17,500 nucleotides of DNA from Actinidia chinensis (taxonomy: Eukaryota; Streptophyta; Magnoliopsida; Ericales; Actinidiaceae): assembly GCA_009663005.1 (NCBI GenBank), contig CM018905.1, positions 14,098,346-14,115,845 on the forward strand, in the 5' to 3' direction. Under the pieces are notes generated by a model that was not told the DNA's origin, did no database searches, and worked only from the letters and a program-made list of their open reading frames with translations. How positions within the stretch are numbered: the first letter of the stretch is position 1; every line of letters begins with the position of its first letter. This document shows positions 9,193-17,145 of this stretch, one piece after another. The position numbers were made by a program, and so were the translations under genes.

Positions 9193-9736
9193 AGTCATAG
9201 TAGATACCATTCCCAAGATCTATGTTCAAAGGATAACGAAATTATGGCGAAATTAGAAACGAACACTGAAGAGATATTATCTCTTATCTATTCCTATAAT
9301 ACAATTAGTGTTGCATGTAGTGTAAGTACGATAAACTTTGCTTTAAGACTTTATGTCTTGAAATCAAGTCGAAAAAGGTATATAGGTACTCGTGAGAGAT
9401 GGGGGGGGTCCATATGTAAAGTTGATTTGAGTGCCACATCACTAAAAATTTTCAAGGCTGAATTTTTTAAATACTTATTTAACCAAGCAGTGTCCAGAGT
9501 CAAAACGGACACAATCGTGAGAACTAATACAGGGTTGGAGAAATCCTGTGTGATGCCTGTTATCTGGTTTACACAAATGGCAGAAGAGTTCAAGACATCG
9601 TGTTCACTGTTCAATCAGTAGACCCGATAGTTTTCACAAAAGAAGGTTCAAGACCGAAAGCTACCTTTCTTATTGCAAAAGAGTATTCATTGATCTCTCT
9701 AAAACCAGTGAGCATATCCCGACAAATATAACATTC
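9193..9736 (+). other. Copia element 1 3' untranslated region
   Basis: Sequence between the end of pol and the polypurine tract. A 125-codon open frame (9244-9621) is the longest in this part, but it overlaps an 87-codon frame on the other strand and has no recognisable motif or conserved pol similarity. A long 3' non-coding region is usual for related Copia elements, so I treat it as non-coding. Confidence 0.55.
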
Positions 9737-9747
9737 ATGTGGAGGAT
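9737..9747 (+). other. Polypurine tract of Copia element 1
   Basis: TGTGGAGGAT directly precedes the 3' LTR start at 9748. This purine-rich primer for plus-strand DNA synthesis lies exactly where the element structure requires it, and supports the LTR boundary. Confidence 0.7.
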
Positions 9748-10314
9748 TATTGGAAAAATCAATTTTGAAACATGATTTTTTTTGATTTTAATCTAAAAAA
9801 GATGATGATTCGATTTATCATTTTTTATAAAAACGAAGTAAAACTATCTTCTCCGCTATGAGAGTGTTTACAACAATATAAAGAATGTTCAAAATCGATA
9901 AGGGGTGAATGAAATATTGTTCATTAAAGTGAGGTTAATAACTGCAGTTACAAAAAAATAATAGCTACCATTATACATCCATTATCGACAGATTATGAGA
10001 ATAATGGCTACAAATTAATGGTTACCATTACATAGCCAGTGTTACCACATTATTGTAAATCAATTCTCTGCAATAAATGACAAAACTCACACTCCAATAT
10101 AAGACCATTCTTTTATTTGTTTCAAATACACAGCAAGAAACAATAGCTGAGAGAGCACACACTGCTCTGAAAGAGCTTTCTTTTCAGCTTTTTGTCTTCT
10201 TCATATAGAGAGACTAGAAATACTGTAAGTTTGACAGGCCGGTTAGTGCGGTGCTAACACTTTCTATTATTGTAATATGTTTTTATTAGATTTAATAGAA
10301 CTTTTTGTTTGAAC
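9748..10314 (+). repeat. 3' LTR of Copia element 1, left part
   Basis: Aligns with the 5' LTR from its first bases (TATTGGAAAAATC versus TGTTGGAAAAATC). It keeps the U3 boxes in degenerate form and a mutated TATA (AATATAAG). Compared with the 5' LTR about 130 bases of the region corresponding to about 3515-3642 are missing near 10258-10262. The LTR is cut at 10314 by inverted-repeat element B; a short remainder lies at 14670-14695. Confidence 0.82.
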
Positions 10315-10456
10315 CATAGTTATCAGAACCGGACTGGACCGACCGGTTTAACCGGTTCAACCGGGAATCGGCCACTAAACCGGTTCGGTAAATATTTTTA
10401 CCGAAAATACAAGGAACCGGTAGAGCGGCAAATTGGCCGGGTTGGGTTATCCAAAC

Positions 10457-10623
10457 CCGCTACAGAACGGGCCCAAACGGCCACGGGGCGGGTAAGCCCA
10501 ACCCGCTACAGTATAGTCCGGGTTTAGCCCAATCGGGGTTTTTTTTTAGTCCGAAGCTCTATCCAGGCAAGACCCATTAGCCCGGACTGATAACAGTAGC
10601 GGTTGCTACAGTACCAGCCCGGA
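10457..10623 (+). repeat. hAT subterminal GCTACAG repeats, left cluster
   Basis: CCGCTACAG occurs at 10457-10465 and 10503-10511, and GCTACAGTA at 10615-10623, each next to GGGCCC- or CCCGGG-like sequence. In Ac-like transposons, short subterminal repeats bind the transposase; that role is known for the family, not shown here. The GC-rich composition contrasts sharply with the AT-rich surroundings. Confidence 0.6.
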
Positions 10624-10907
10624 TTTGCCCAGCCCGAGTTTGGCCCAGGCCCATGTTTGTTTTTTGTAAGTTTACTTTTTTATAAAACAACCCATAAACA
10701 AAGAAACATACATGTGAACTTATTATAATTTTTTTATCAAATACATGGAGTGAAATTAAAATAATTAAAAGTACAAAAAATTAAAAGTTGGATTTGATAC
10801 ATAGTTAGTACATCCCAATAGGTGGCACCCAACTTAACCATCATTTCATTTGCATTACTCATTCTTTCATACCAAAGTATCATGTAAAAATTTATAAAAA
10901 AATCGGA

Positions 10908-12955
10908 CTAATTATTGTCTTCGGTTGCTTCATCGTCGTCCGCTAGATCCAATTGTTGAAAGGATTAAGGACGTATCTCGTCTGTAACCTCGTGTTGAAT
11001 TCTATACTTTGTACCCATCCCAATCGTTAATACAAATTTGGCACTCCAGTAGTCTCTGGGGTTAACGGAGCTTCTCTTTCTTCCATTTGTCGATTAACTG
11101 CACACTAAAAGCTGCCTCGATGCCACAAATTGATGCCGAGGGGTTAGGAGATCACGTGCCTGTGGAGATATTCGGAAAATCCTTGTGTGATCTCTAACCA
11201 TGCCAAAATATCAAAAATTATCTTTTTCAATTTCTGTTAAAAAAGCACTAAAGTCTGTGTCTAAATATTAAAAAGTTCATACGGATGAAACATAGTGATT
11301 TGCCTACTATAGTTAGCGGATGCATTCCAAGGTTTCTTACTTCGTATGCCACTAGTTGAAGTTAGAAGGGTAGAAGTGTTGGTCAAAGCTGTGCTTGTAG
11401 AATATATCGTTCGTACGAATTATAATAGATTAGTTACGCTAATTTAACGTCATACGTATGAGTAATTCGCACTTAATAATGCATTAATAGTGTTAATAAA
11501 ATATGTACACCTTATAATTGAAGCATATGGTCCATTAACAGATGCTAAAGCAAATAAATAGGCAAAAATTTTGCAATATTTTAAAATTTAATTTCAAAAC
11601 CCACAAGGTCGGTAAATATAGGATTGTTTTCTATGTTCTTGAAAAGTGTTAGCAATGTTATATATTTGTGAGATTACAAGTTTGAATAGTGGGATAATCT
11701 ACACCCGAACACTCTTTAGTGGCGATATAAAAAACTTCTAAAAAATTACCAAAATGGCACGACACACATCCCAAATCATCTGGGAATATCATGTTTAATT
11801 AATTTTGTGTACAGAAAGGGGACTAATAATGTCATCAATTTATTAGTGCGGGTAGCATTAGATAAGTTGGTTCAACGGTGTAAGTGTCTAATGGAAATCT
11901 CCTACATTTTGAGCCAGTGCTTTACAAAAATTTTAAATCTTGATCAATATGTAGAAGATCTAATATTAGGATGGGCATCTTAATTTTTTTAGTTTTTCAT
12001 CAAAAATTTTAATCCATCCTTAACAATTAAATTATAATATGACAACACATCGAACGTGATATAATCGTTAACTCCGGAGTTTTAAGTGACGATAATAGTC
12101 AAATTGCCGCGGTGTTATAGTCGCATTATCAAAAGTAATTCTAAAAATATTATTTTGAATACTAATTCTTGTAAAACATTATAATAGATAAAAAAATATT
12201 TTGGGCATTATGTGGGTATTCAATATTGCGAAAATAAATAATTGTTTTTTTTGTAGATTACAAAAAAAAAATGGAATCAGTTAATGTGTAGTTAGACATA
12301 AAAATAAAGGTGATTTCTACCTTTTCACAACAGAAGGCAGATATCGTAAATTTTTTGGTTGTATGTAGTTCATTAATTAATGAATTTTTTGAATTGAAAA
12401 GTTTTGAAGCAATCGCTTCTAATTGTAGTCCTAGAACACTTGACCGAAATTGAGGATTACATCATTTTGTTGAAAACGTTCAAATTATCGAACAGCTCCG
12501 AATGTAAAAGGTGTTACCGCCAGCGGTCGTGTAAATTGCTAGACCTTCTCTATTCTAACATTGGAATAAGAGAAACTTACCATTCCCCACCTTCACTCAG
12601 GTTATTGTGACTGTGATGTACTAATTGCTGAAGTTTTAGCAAAAATATTTTAATAGCGTGGCTCTTTAGGTGGCTCAAGGCCAATTGGTACGAGCCTAAT
12701 AATATTTTTTCGCAATATTTTGCCAAACTCGTTTTAGGCAACTTATTTTCCTTGCTCAATGACCTGATTTGTTTAAAATATTGTCAAACTATGATCTTTT
12801 TCTACCATGTGTCCTAGGATATTGGCGTGTCCGGCATTGCCGGTGGAGGGGGCCAATCGGATTATGAGCCATTTACCAATATCATCAATAGAGACCTCAA
12901 AGTCATCATATTCAGCATCTTCCATATTTTGTGTATGGTAATCACTAGGATCCAT
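10908..12955 (-). pseudogene. hAT transposase pseudogene (BED finger to dimerisation domain)
   Basis: The transposase cuts and pastes the element. The start MDPSDYHTQNMED (12955) and an acidic end LADDDEATEDNN before TAG at 10908-10910 give about 680 codons, normal for plant Ac-like proteins. In order: a BED zinc-finger relict YCEKILLGSYQLALSHLKSH (12658-12714; one Cys missing); ITFDNAT (about 12125-12145); MCCHII then LIVKDGLKFL (about 11995-12055), the conserved catalytic-domain RCxxHxxNL block; PTYLML (about 11851-11876) for the WNSTYLML block; SGVDYPTIQTC (about 11677-11710); FDILAW (about 11199-11216); EAAFS (about 11104-11118) and CINDWD (about 11019-11036) of the C-terminal dimerisation domain. 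Pieces lie in different frames with stops, so it is dead. Confidence 0.85.
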
Positions 12956-13208
12956 TATTTAATAAAGTAAAATGTGATAAAAAATAACAATGATAAAAAA
13001 ATAGATTGATGCTAAGATACTCAAATTCGAAGCGCTTGAAATGTTGGGATCAAAACACTTCTGCACTAACTTTTTAACAACTGAGAAATGCAGAGTAGTC
13101 GAATATTTTATACTAGAGCGTGTGTGATGATTGTAGTTGGGAGAAGGCGTTTTTTTTTTTTTTTTGTATGTTTATTGATGTAAGAATTGAGTGAGGAGAG
13201 GATAGAGG

Positions 13209-13219
13209 TATTTATATAA
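13209..13219 (-). promoter_or_regulatory. TATA box of the hAT transposase
   Basis: On the minus strand the sequence reads about TTATATAAATA, a good plant TATA box, some 255 bases upstream of the transposase ATG at 12955. The pyrimidine-rich tract that follows (TCTATCCTCTCCTCACTC) fits a plant 5' untranslated leader. Confidence 0.5.
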
Positions 13220-13410
13220 ATTTTTATAGGCTAATAAGACCAAAATATCCAGAAAACTAGTCGTTTATTAAGTGTTAAAGGGTAAAATGGTAATTTATAT
13301 ATCAATACTATTTATCCTAAAAAGTAGTTGTTGGGAGGGGTAAAAAAGTCAAACAAATTCAAAAAAAGTATCAAAATAGACGTTGGGTGTGGCAATCAGA
13401 AGTTAGTTGA

Positions 13411-13416
13411 CACGTG
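13411..13416. promoter_or_regulatory. G-box (CACGTG) upstream of the hAT promoter
   Basis: GACACGTGTA contains the palindromic CACGTG core bound by plant bZIP and bHLH factors. It is about 195 bases upstream of the hAT TATA box. A second CACGTG lies at 13686-13691. The core is short enough to occur by chance. Confidence 0.3.
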
Positions 13417-13458
13417 TATATTGTTTTATATAGTGAGATTCTATATCATTAAAGAATG

Positions 13459-13570
13459 AGTGACTGGTGCAGTGGTAAGCTTGAGTATCTTAGAAGTATT
13501 AGTTCCCCTCACAGGTCTTGAGTTCAAAACCCAGCCTTCCTTTTCCAGGTTTTCTTTGGGTTTTTTAAAA
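13459..13570 (+). mobile_element. SINE-like tRNA-derived segment
   Basis: TGGTGCAGTGGTAAGC (13465-13480) closely fits an RNA polymerase III A box, and GAGTTCAAAACCC (13520-13532) fits a B box (GGTTCRANNCC) with two changes. The spacing of about 40 bases suits a tRNA-derived promoter. The sequence between them does not fold obviously as a complete tRNA, so a SINE head is more likely than a tRNA gene. It is followed by T-rich sequence; the 3' end is approximate. ATTAAAGAAT upstream (13448-13457) and ATTAAATAAG downstream could be a decayed target duplication. It lies in the upstream region of the hAT element. Confidence 0.5.
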
Positions 13571-13821
13571 TTAAATAAGTATTTATATAATAAAGACTCT
13601 TATAGAAATTAAATGGGTGGTAGTCACAATTAGTACAAAATAAGAGTAAGAGAGTGAATGGTTTATTATGTTATGATCTTTGATTCACGTGTAGATTCTT
13701 GAGGTACACCCCCTCGCCCCGCTCCACCCCTTTTGCCCCTTTTTCCTTTTTCTTCTTCTTTTCCTTTCGTTGTTTTTTGTGCGAGGTTAATAATCGGGAG
13801 CCCCACAATTTGAAAATTTTT

Positions 13822-14058
13822 GCTACAGTAACGGGCACGGGCTGGGCCCTTCCCTGTTCTTTTTGCCGGCCGCCCCGCTCCGCCCCCTGGGTTCACTGGG
13901 CAGGCTGGTTCGGGCTCCCTAACGGAGTTTAAATGGGCCGGGTTTTTAGCGGGCGGGGCTTGGGCTTCAAAAATCTCGGCCCAGCCGCGCCGCTACAGTC
14001 ATGGGTTTCGGGTGGACGATGATTTACTGGGCCGAGTTTAACCCGTCCGCTACAGTAT
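13822..14058 (+). repeat. hAT subterminal GCTACAG repeats, right cluster
   Basis: GCTACAGTA occurs at 13822-13830, CCGCTACAG at 13990-13998, and CCGCTACAGTA at 14047-14057, embedded in GC-rich sequence with GGGCCC, GGCCGG and GCGGGC motifs. All are in the same orientation as those in the left cluster. Open frames on both strands here (13666-13932) come from the GC-rich repeats and have no protein similarity. Confidence 0.6.
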
Positions 14059-14669
14059 CGGATTGGCACCCGGCGATATCAGGGCCCAGCCAAATTGCAC
14101 CTCTATGAACCGAGTTGAATCGGACGTTTTTTTATCGAACTGACTAGTTTTTTAACCTAAAAAATTGGTCGATTTTTTAATAGATTAATAATTTTTTTAT
14201 ATTATTTTTTTAACAGATATATATATATATATTTAACAGATCAAAATTTTTATAACAAAAAAAAATTCAAAAATCTTTGAAAATTTTATAATATTTTGAC
14301 ATCCTTAAAAATTCTGTCGAAAATTTTGATCGCTTTTTTGAAAATTTCAACCTCGATGAAGATCTCTATCGCAACAAAAAACGAATTGAAACTATTTGAA
14401 AATCACTACAAAATTCTTGCCAAACACGATTTCGAAGTAAAAATAGAATAGTTCATATAATATTTTGATTATTTAAAGATGTTTCTCATAATCAACTTTC
14501 AAATACTACATAGTATTTAAAGGGTAATTTGTTAGATAAATTTTATTTTTATTATGTATAATCAATATTTGATTTTTGTATTTAATTAATATAAGATAGT
14601 TGAACCAGTGTGGTGAGTGAACGTTGAACCGGTGCCTTAACGTTAATGTGGTTCAGTTCGGATAATATG

Positions 14670-14695
14670 GCTTGCTAACACACAAGATTTAAAAA
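14670..14695 (+). repeat. 3' LTR of Copia element 1, right remainder
   Basis: After element B, GCTAACACACAAGATTTAAA matches the 5' LTR end CTTCAAACAACAAGATTTAA (3749 onward). This places the resumed LTR here. CATTT follows at 14696-14700, equal to the five bases before the 5' LTR. Confidence 0.6.
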
Positions 14696-14700
14696 CATTT

Positions 14701-14830
14701 CTCGTTCACATGCGTCCTTCGATCTTAAAGGTCTGATCACTACGCCGAAAGGGTTTTAAGTGGCCTCATCTCGGTCAGTAATAATTATTTTCTTGCGCAG
14801 GGCCCAAGTCAATTTTTGAGCAATTATGAC
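14701..14830. other. Spacer between the two Copia elements, with a CACTA-like terminus
   Basis: This is the only non-Copia sequence right of element 1. At 14738 it reads CACTACGCCGAAAGGG, resembling the terminal repeats of plant CACTA (En/Spm) transposons. No matching opposite end is visible in the window, and Copia element 2 starts 90 bases later, so the call is tentative. The last five bases, ATGAC, would be the target duplication of Copia element 2. Confidence 0.3.
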
Positions 14831-15083
14831 TGTTGGTTGCTCTCTCCGAGTTTTTACTTTAACATTAACTTTTTAAGTAAAATATATAATAGAACTTTTA
14901 AAAATGCTTGATTTTATTAATTACATGGTATCAATATATATTACAATCCTATATTCTAAGTAAGAAAAACTAAATAAGAGAGAATAATGAGAAAATCAAT
15001 ATGGTCAACATGACCTATTATAGACGACCGAATTAGAAAAAAAATTCTAATCTAATTAGGAAAACAATCTTCTAATTCCAACA
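14831..15083 (-). repeat. 3' LTR of Copia element 2
   Basis: On the minus strand it starts TGTTGGAATTAGAAG at 15083 and ends CCAACA at 14831, giving the classic 6-base terminal inverted repeat TGTTGG...CCAACA. The polypurine tract adjoins it. It is AT-rich, with AATAAA-like sequence (ATTAATAAAATC, about 14911-14922) that may be a polyadenylation signal. Confidence 0.8.
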
Positions 15084-15092
15084 CTTCCCCTC
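15084..15092 (-). other. Polypurine tract of Copia element 2
   Basis: GAGGGGAAG on the minus strand lies directly before the LTR start TGTTGG, where plus-strand DNA synthesis is primed. It follows AGCTT, a common context for this tract in plant Copia elements. Confidence 0.8.
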
Positions 15093-15143
15093 AAGCTGAG
15101 GCGAAGATATCGAAGAGCTCTAACTTGACAAGAGATGACTTCA

Positions 15144-15700
15144 TCAATGAGGGTCCAATGGAGTTAGTGAACATATCAGTAGTTTAAGCGAAATGTGGAG
15201 CCAAATTGGAGCAATAACCCTAGAACGAATTTTTTTCCGAATGAAGTGAATATCAACTTCGATGTGTTTCGTTCTCTCATGAAGAACTGAATCAGAGGAT
15301 AACATGATAACATACTTATTGTCACAGAACAAGGAAGATGAGTCTATCATTGAGAAGCCAAACTCAGTCAAAAGAGATCGAAGCCAAAGAAGCTCACTTG
15401 TGTTCTGAGTCATGGCATGGTATTCAACTCTGGTAGAAGGCCTAAAGACCACTATTTGCTTCTTACTTTTTCAGGATATGAGATGACTACCATAAAAAGT
15501 TCATAAATCAAAAGTAGAGCATCTATTACTCTTAGAACTCGCATAATCAGCATCTGTAAAACATGAGAGACCCAACTGAATTCTAGACTTATAGAACAAC
15601 CCAAGATCAAGATATGTCTTAGGGTATCGAAGAATGTGATACACAACATCTAGATGAGTGGTACGTGGCGAATGCATAAACTGACTCATAACACTAACAA
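15144..15700 (-). pseudogene. pol: Copia element 2 RNase H domain
   Basis: CFTDADYASSKSNRCS (about 15525-15572) carries the first catalytic Asp of RNase H; STRVEYHAM, ELLWLRSLLTEFGF, LFCDNKYVIMLSS and HERTKHIEVDIHFIRKKI follow. These lie in overlapping frames: 15731-15501 and 15452-15144, so at least one frameshift separates them, with a stop near 15474. The end of the polyprotein at 15144 is about 50 bases before the polypurine tract. The catalytic residues I can see are kept, but the broken frame makes it non-functional as is. Confidence 0.87.
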
Positions 15701-16560
15701 CAAACGTGAGATCTGACCTTATATTCGTCAAATAAATGAGTCGACCTACAAGCCGCTAATAGATAGATGGATCTGGTGACAGTTCCTCTAATTCGGCTAA
15801 TATCTTTAGATTTGGAATCATAGGCGTAGATACAGGTCTACATCCAAGCATGCTTGTAACTTGAAGAAGATCAAGAGAATATTTTCTTTGAGAAAGAGAT
15901 ATACCTTAGGAAGACCGAACACCCAAATCCTTAATGTCGAATGACCTTCTAAATCCATGTTTCACTTGAACAATATCAGAAGCATCGTCTCCTGTGATGA
16001 TGATATCATCTATATAAACTGAGATAATGATGCACCGACCTTGAGACTGGCGACGAATAAAGCAGGTATGATCGGAGTGGCATTGAACAAACCCCATAGA
16101 TAAGATTACCTCATTGAAGCGGTTGAACCAAACCCGATGAGACTGCTTAAGGCCATAGATAGATTTTCAGAGGTGATAAATATTTCCCGAATACTCCCCT
16201 TGAGCTAGAAAACCTGGAGGTGAATCCATATATATAGTCTCAAAAAGGTCACCATTAAGAAATGCATTTTTCACATCCGATTGATGAAGAGGCCACGAAT
16301 AAGAAGCAACGAGAAAAATTAGAAGGCGAATGGTATTTAATTTGGCAACCAGGGCAAATGTGGCACCAAAATGTTTTCCTGCAATCTAAGTAGAACTTTT
16401 AACAACAAGATGAACTTTATATCTATCCACTAAACCATTCGCCAAATACTTTACATTAAATGCCCATTTACGACCAATAGTTTGCTCCCTTTACAACAAA
16501 CCAACAAGATCCCAAGTTCGATTGTCTTAAAGGGCGTCCATTTTGATCTTCATTGCAGAC
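15701..16560 (-). pseudogene. pol: Copia element 2 reverse transcriptase domain
   Basis: Visible pieces, in order along the minus strand: TIGRKWAFNVKYLANGLVDR (about 16420-16480), SDVKNAFLNGDLFETIYMDS (about 16225-16285) with the first catalytic Asp, SIYGLKQSHRVWFNRFNEVI (about 16105-16165), then SVYIDDIIITGDD (about 15980-16020) with the YIDD catalytic pair, and YSLDLLQVTSMLGCRPVSTP. The RVT_2 fold of the Copia family is clear. Frames are interrupted by several stops (one just after VRSS near 15906, in a stretch where the family has a few more residues), so it is a pseudogene despite intact active-site residues. Confidence 0.87.
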
Positions 16561-16686
16561 ACCCACAGAGAATTCTGAAGAGCTTTATGGATAGAGCGAG
16601 GAATCGAGACCGAGTACACTTGACTCAAAAAGGACTAATAGGAGTCTGAAAGACCTTGGTAAGACAAATACTGCGCAATAGAGTGA

Positions 16687-17145
16687 TTAGTACTGTTTGA
16701 AAGAAGAAAACGAGGGGGCAACGAACACGTGTGGGATAACGGGGAGAAGGAATATCAAAACTAAAGGAGAAGAGATACCTAAATCATGAGAATGTGATGG
16801 AAAGGGAGCTAGAGCATGCGAATAATGAGGGTAGTCCTGTGAAGGGTCAGTAGTAACACTAGAAGGCAGAGAGCCACTAGGTGATATTGGAGGAGACTCA
16901 AGTATAGGAAGCGGGTGGGGAGGTGCTGAATCCTCCTCCACAATCAGCTCTGAAACAGGGCCCGAAAAAGACGGAAAACCTAAGAAGAATGGAATAGTTT
17001 CCAAAAAAGTGACATCCAACGAATGATACATATGACAAGTGATAGGATCACAACACCGATACCCTTTGGACATCGAAAAATACCCGAGAAAAGCACAACG
17101 AACACCCTTATCATCAAGTTTGGTACAGGTGGGGCTCATGACTTA
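16687..17145 (-). pseudogene. pol: Copia element 2 integrase C-terminal part and linker
   Basis: From 17139 the frame runs 150 codons: KLDDKGVRCAFLGYFSMSKG and YRCCDPITCHMYHSLDVTF match the Copia integrase C-terminal region (GYSxxxKGYxCYxP, then DVTFxE). A Pro/Ser-rich linker follows (about 16800-16960), usual between integrase and reverse transcriptase. The upstream reading frame is joined through a TAA at 17143-17145 that would be CAA in an intact copy. The frame is lost near 16687. Confidence 0.85.

Larger units (their letters stand above)
10421..14105 (-). mobile_element. hAT-superfamily DNA transposon, decayed
   Basis: Left terminus TAGAGCGGCAAATTGGCCGG (from 10421) and right terminus on the minus strand TAGAGGTGCAATTTGGCTGG (from 14105) form an imperfect inverted repeat. 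Flanks GGAACCGG (10413-10420) and TGAACCGA (14106-14113) agree at 6 of 8 positions, as expected for the 8-bp duplication of hAT elements. The element is 3685 bp, with GC-rich subterminal regions rich in GGGCCC/GCTACAG motifs and a minus-strand transposase pseudogene between them. Size and layout match plant Ac-like elements. It sits within inverted-repeat element B. Broken coding sequence makes it non-autonomous. Confidence 0.85.
10315..14669. mobile_element. Inverted-repeat element B (CATAGTT family), split by hAT
   Basis: Left end CATAGTTATCAGAACCGGAC and right end (minus strand) CATATTATCCGAACTGAACC match element A. The right subterminal parts of A and B also share TTAAGG-CA(T)CGGTTCAA-type sequence. 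Removing the hAT element leaves about 660 bases, in the size range of element A. The uninterrupted 5' LTR of the host Copia provides the empty site: similarity (CAAGATTTAA) resumes right after 14670. Flanks are too diverged for a confident target duplication. The AT-rich right arm (14114-14669) includes a TATATATA run near 14217-14232. It encodes nothing visible of its own. Confidence 0.75.
2987..14695 (+). mobile_element. Copia element 1: decayed Ty1/Copia retrotransposon, interrupted by later insertions
   Basis: The two LTR copies start alike (TGTTGGAAAAATC at 2987, TATTGGAAAAATC at 9748) and remain alignable for hundreds of bases. Between them lie a long leader, gag, protease, an integrase remnant, reverse transcriptase and RNase H in the Copia order, then a polypurine tract. 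Without inserted elements A and B the element would be roughly 6.4 kb. Protein similarity suggests a Tork/Tnt1-like lineage, though I cannot place it by phylogeny. Many stops, frameshifts and deletions show it is dead. The right end at 14695 is inferred from resumed LTR similarity after element B and from CATTT at both flanks (2982-2986, 14696-14700); the LTR does not end in the usual CA there, so the exact end is uncertain. Confidence 0.85.

Noticed and set aside
9244..9621. 125-codon plus-strand open frame
   Set aside because: It lies between the end of Copia pol and the polypurine tract, has no known motif, and is overlapped by an open frame on the other strand; treated as 3' untranslated sequence.
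13666..13932. Overlapping open frames on both strands (76 and 77 codons)
   Set aside because: They coincide with the GC-rich subterminal repeats of the hAT element; low-complexity Pro/Gly/Arg composition and no family match.
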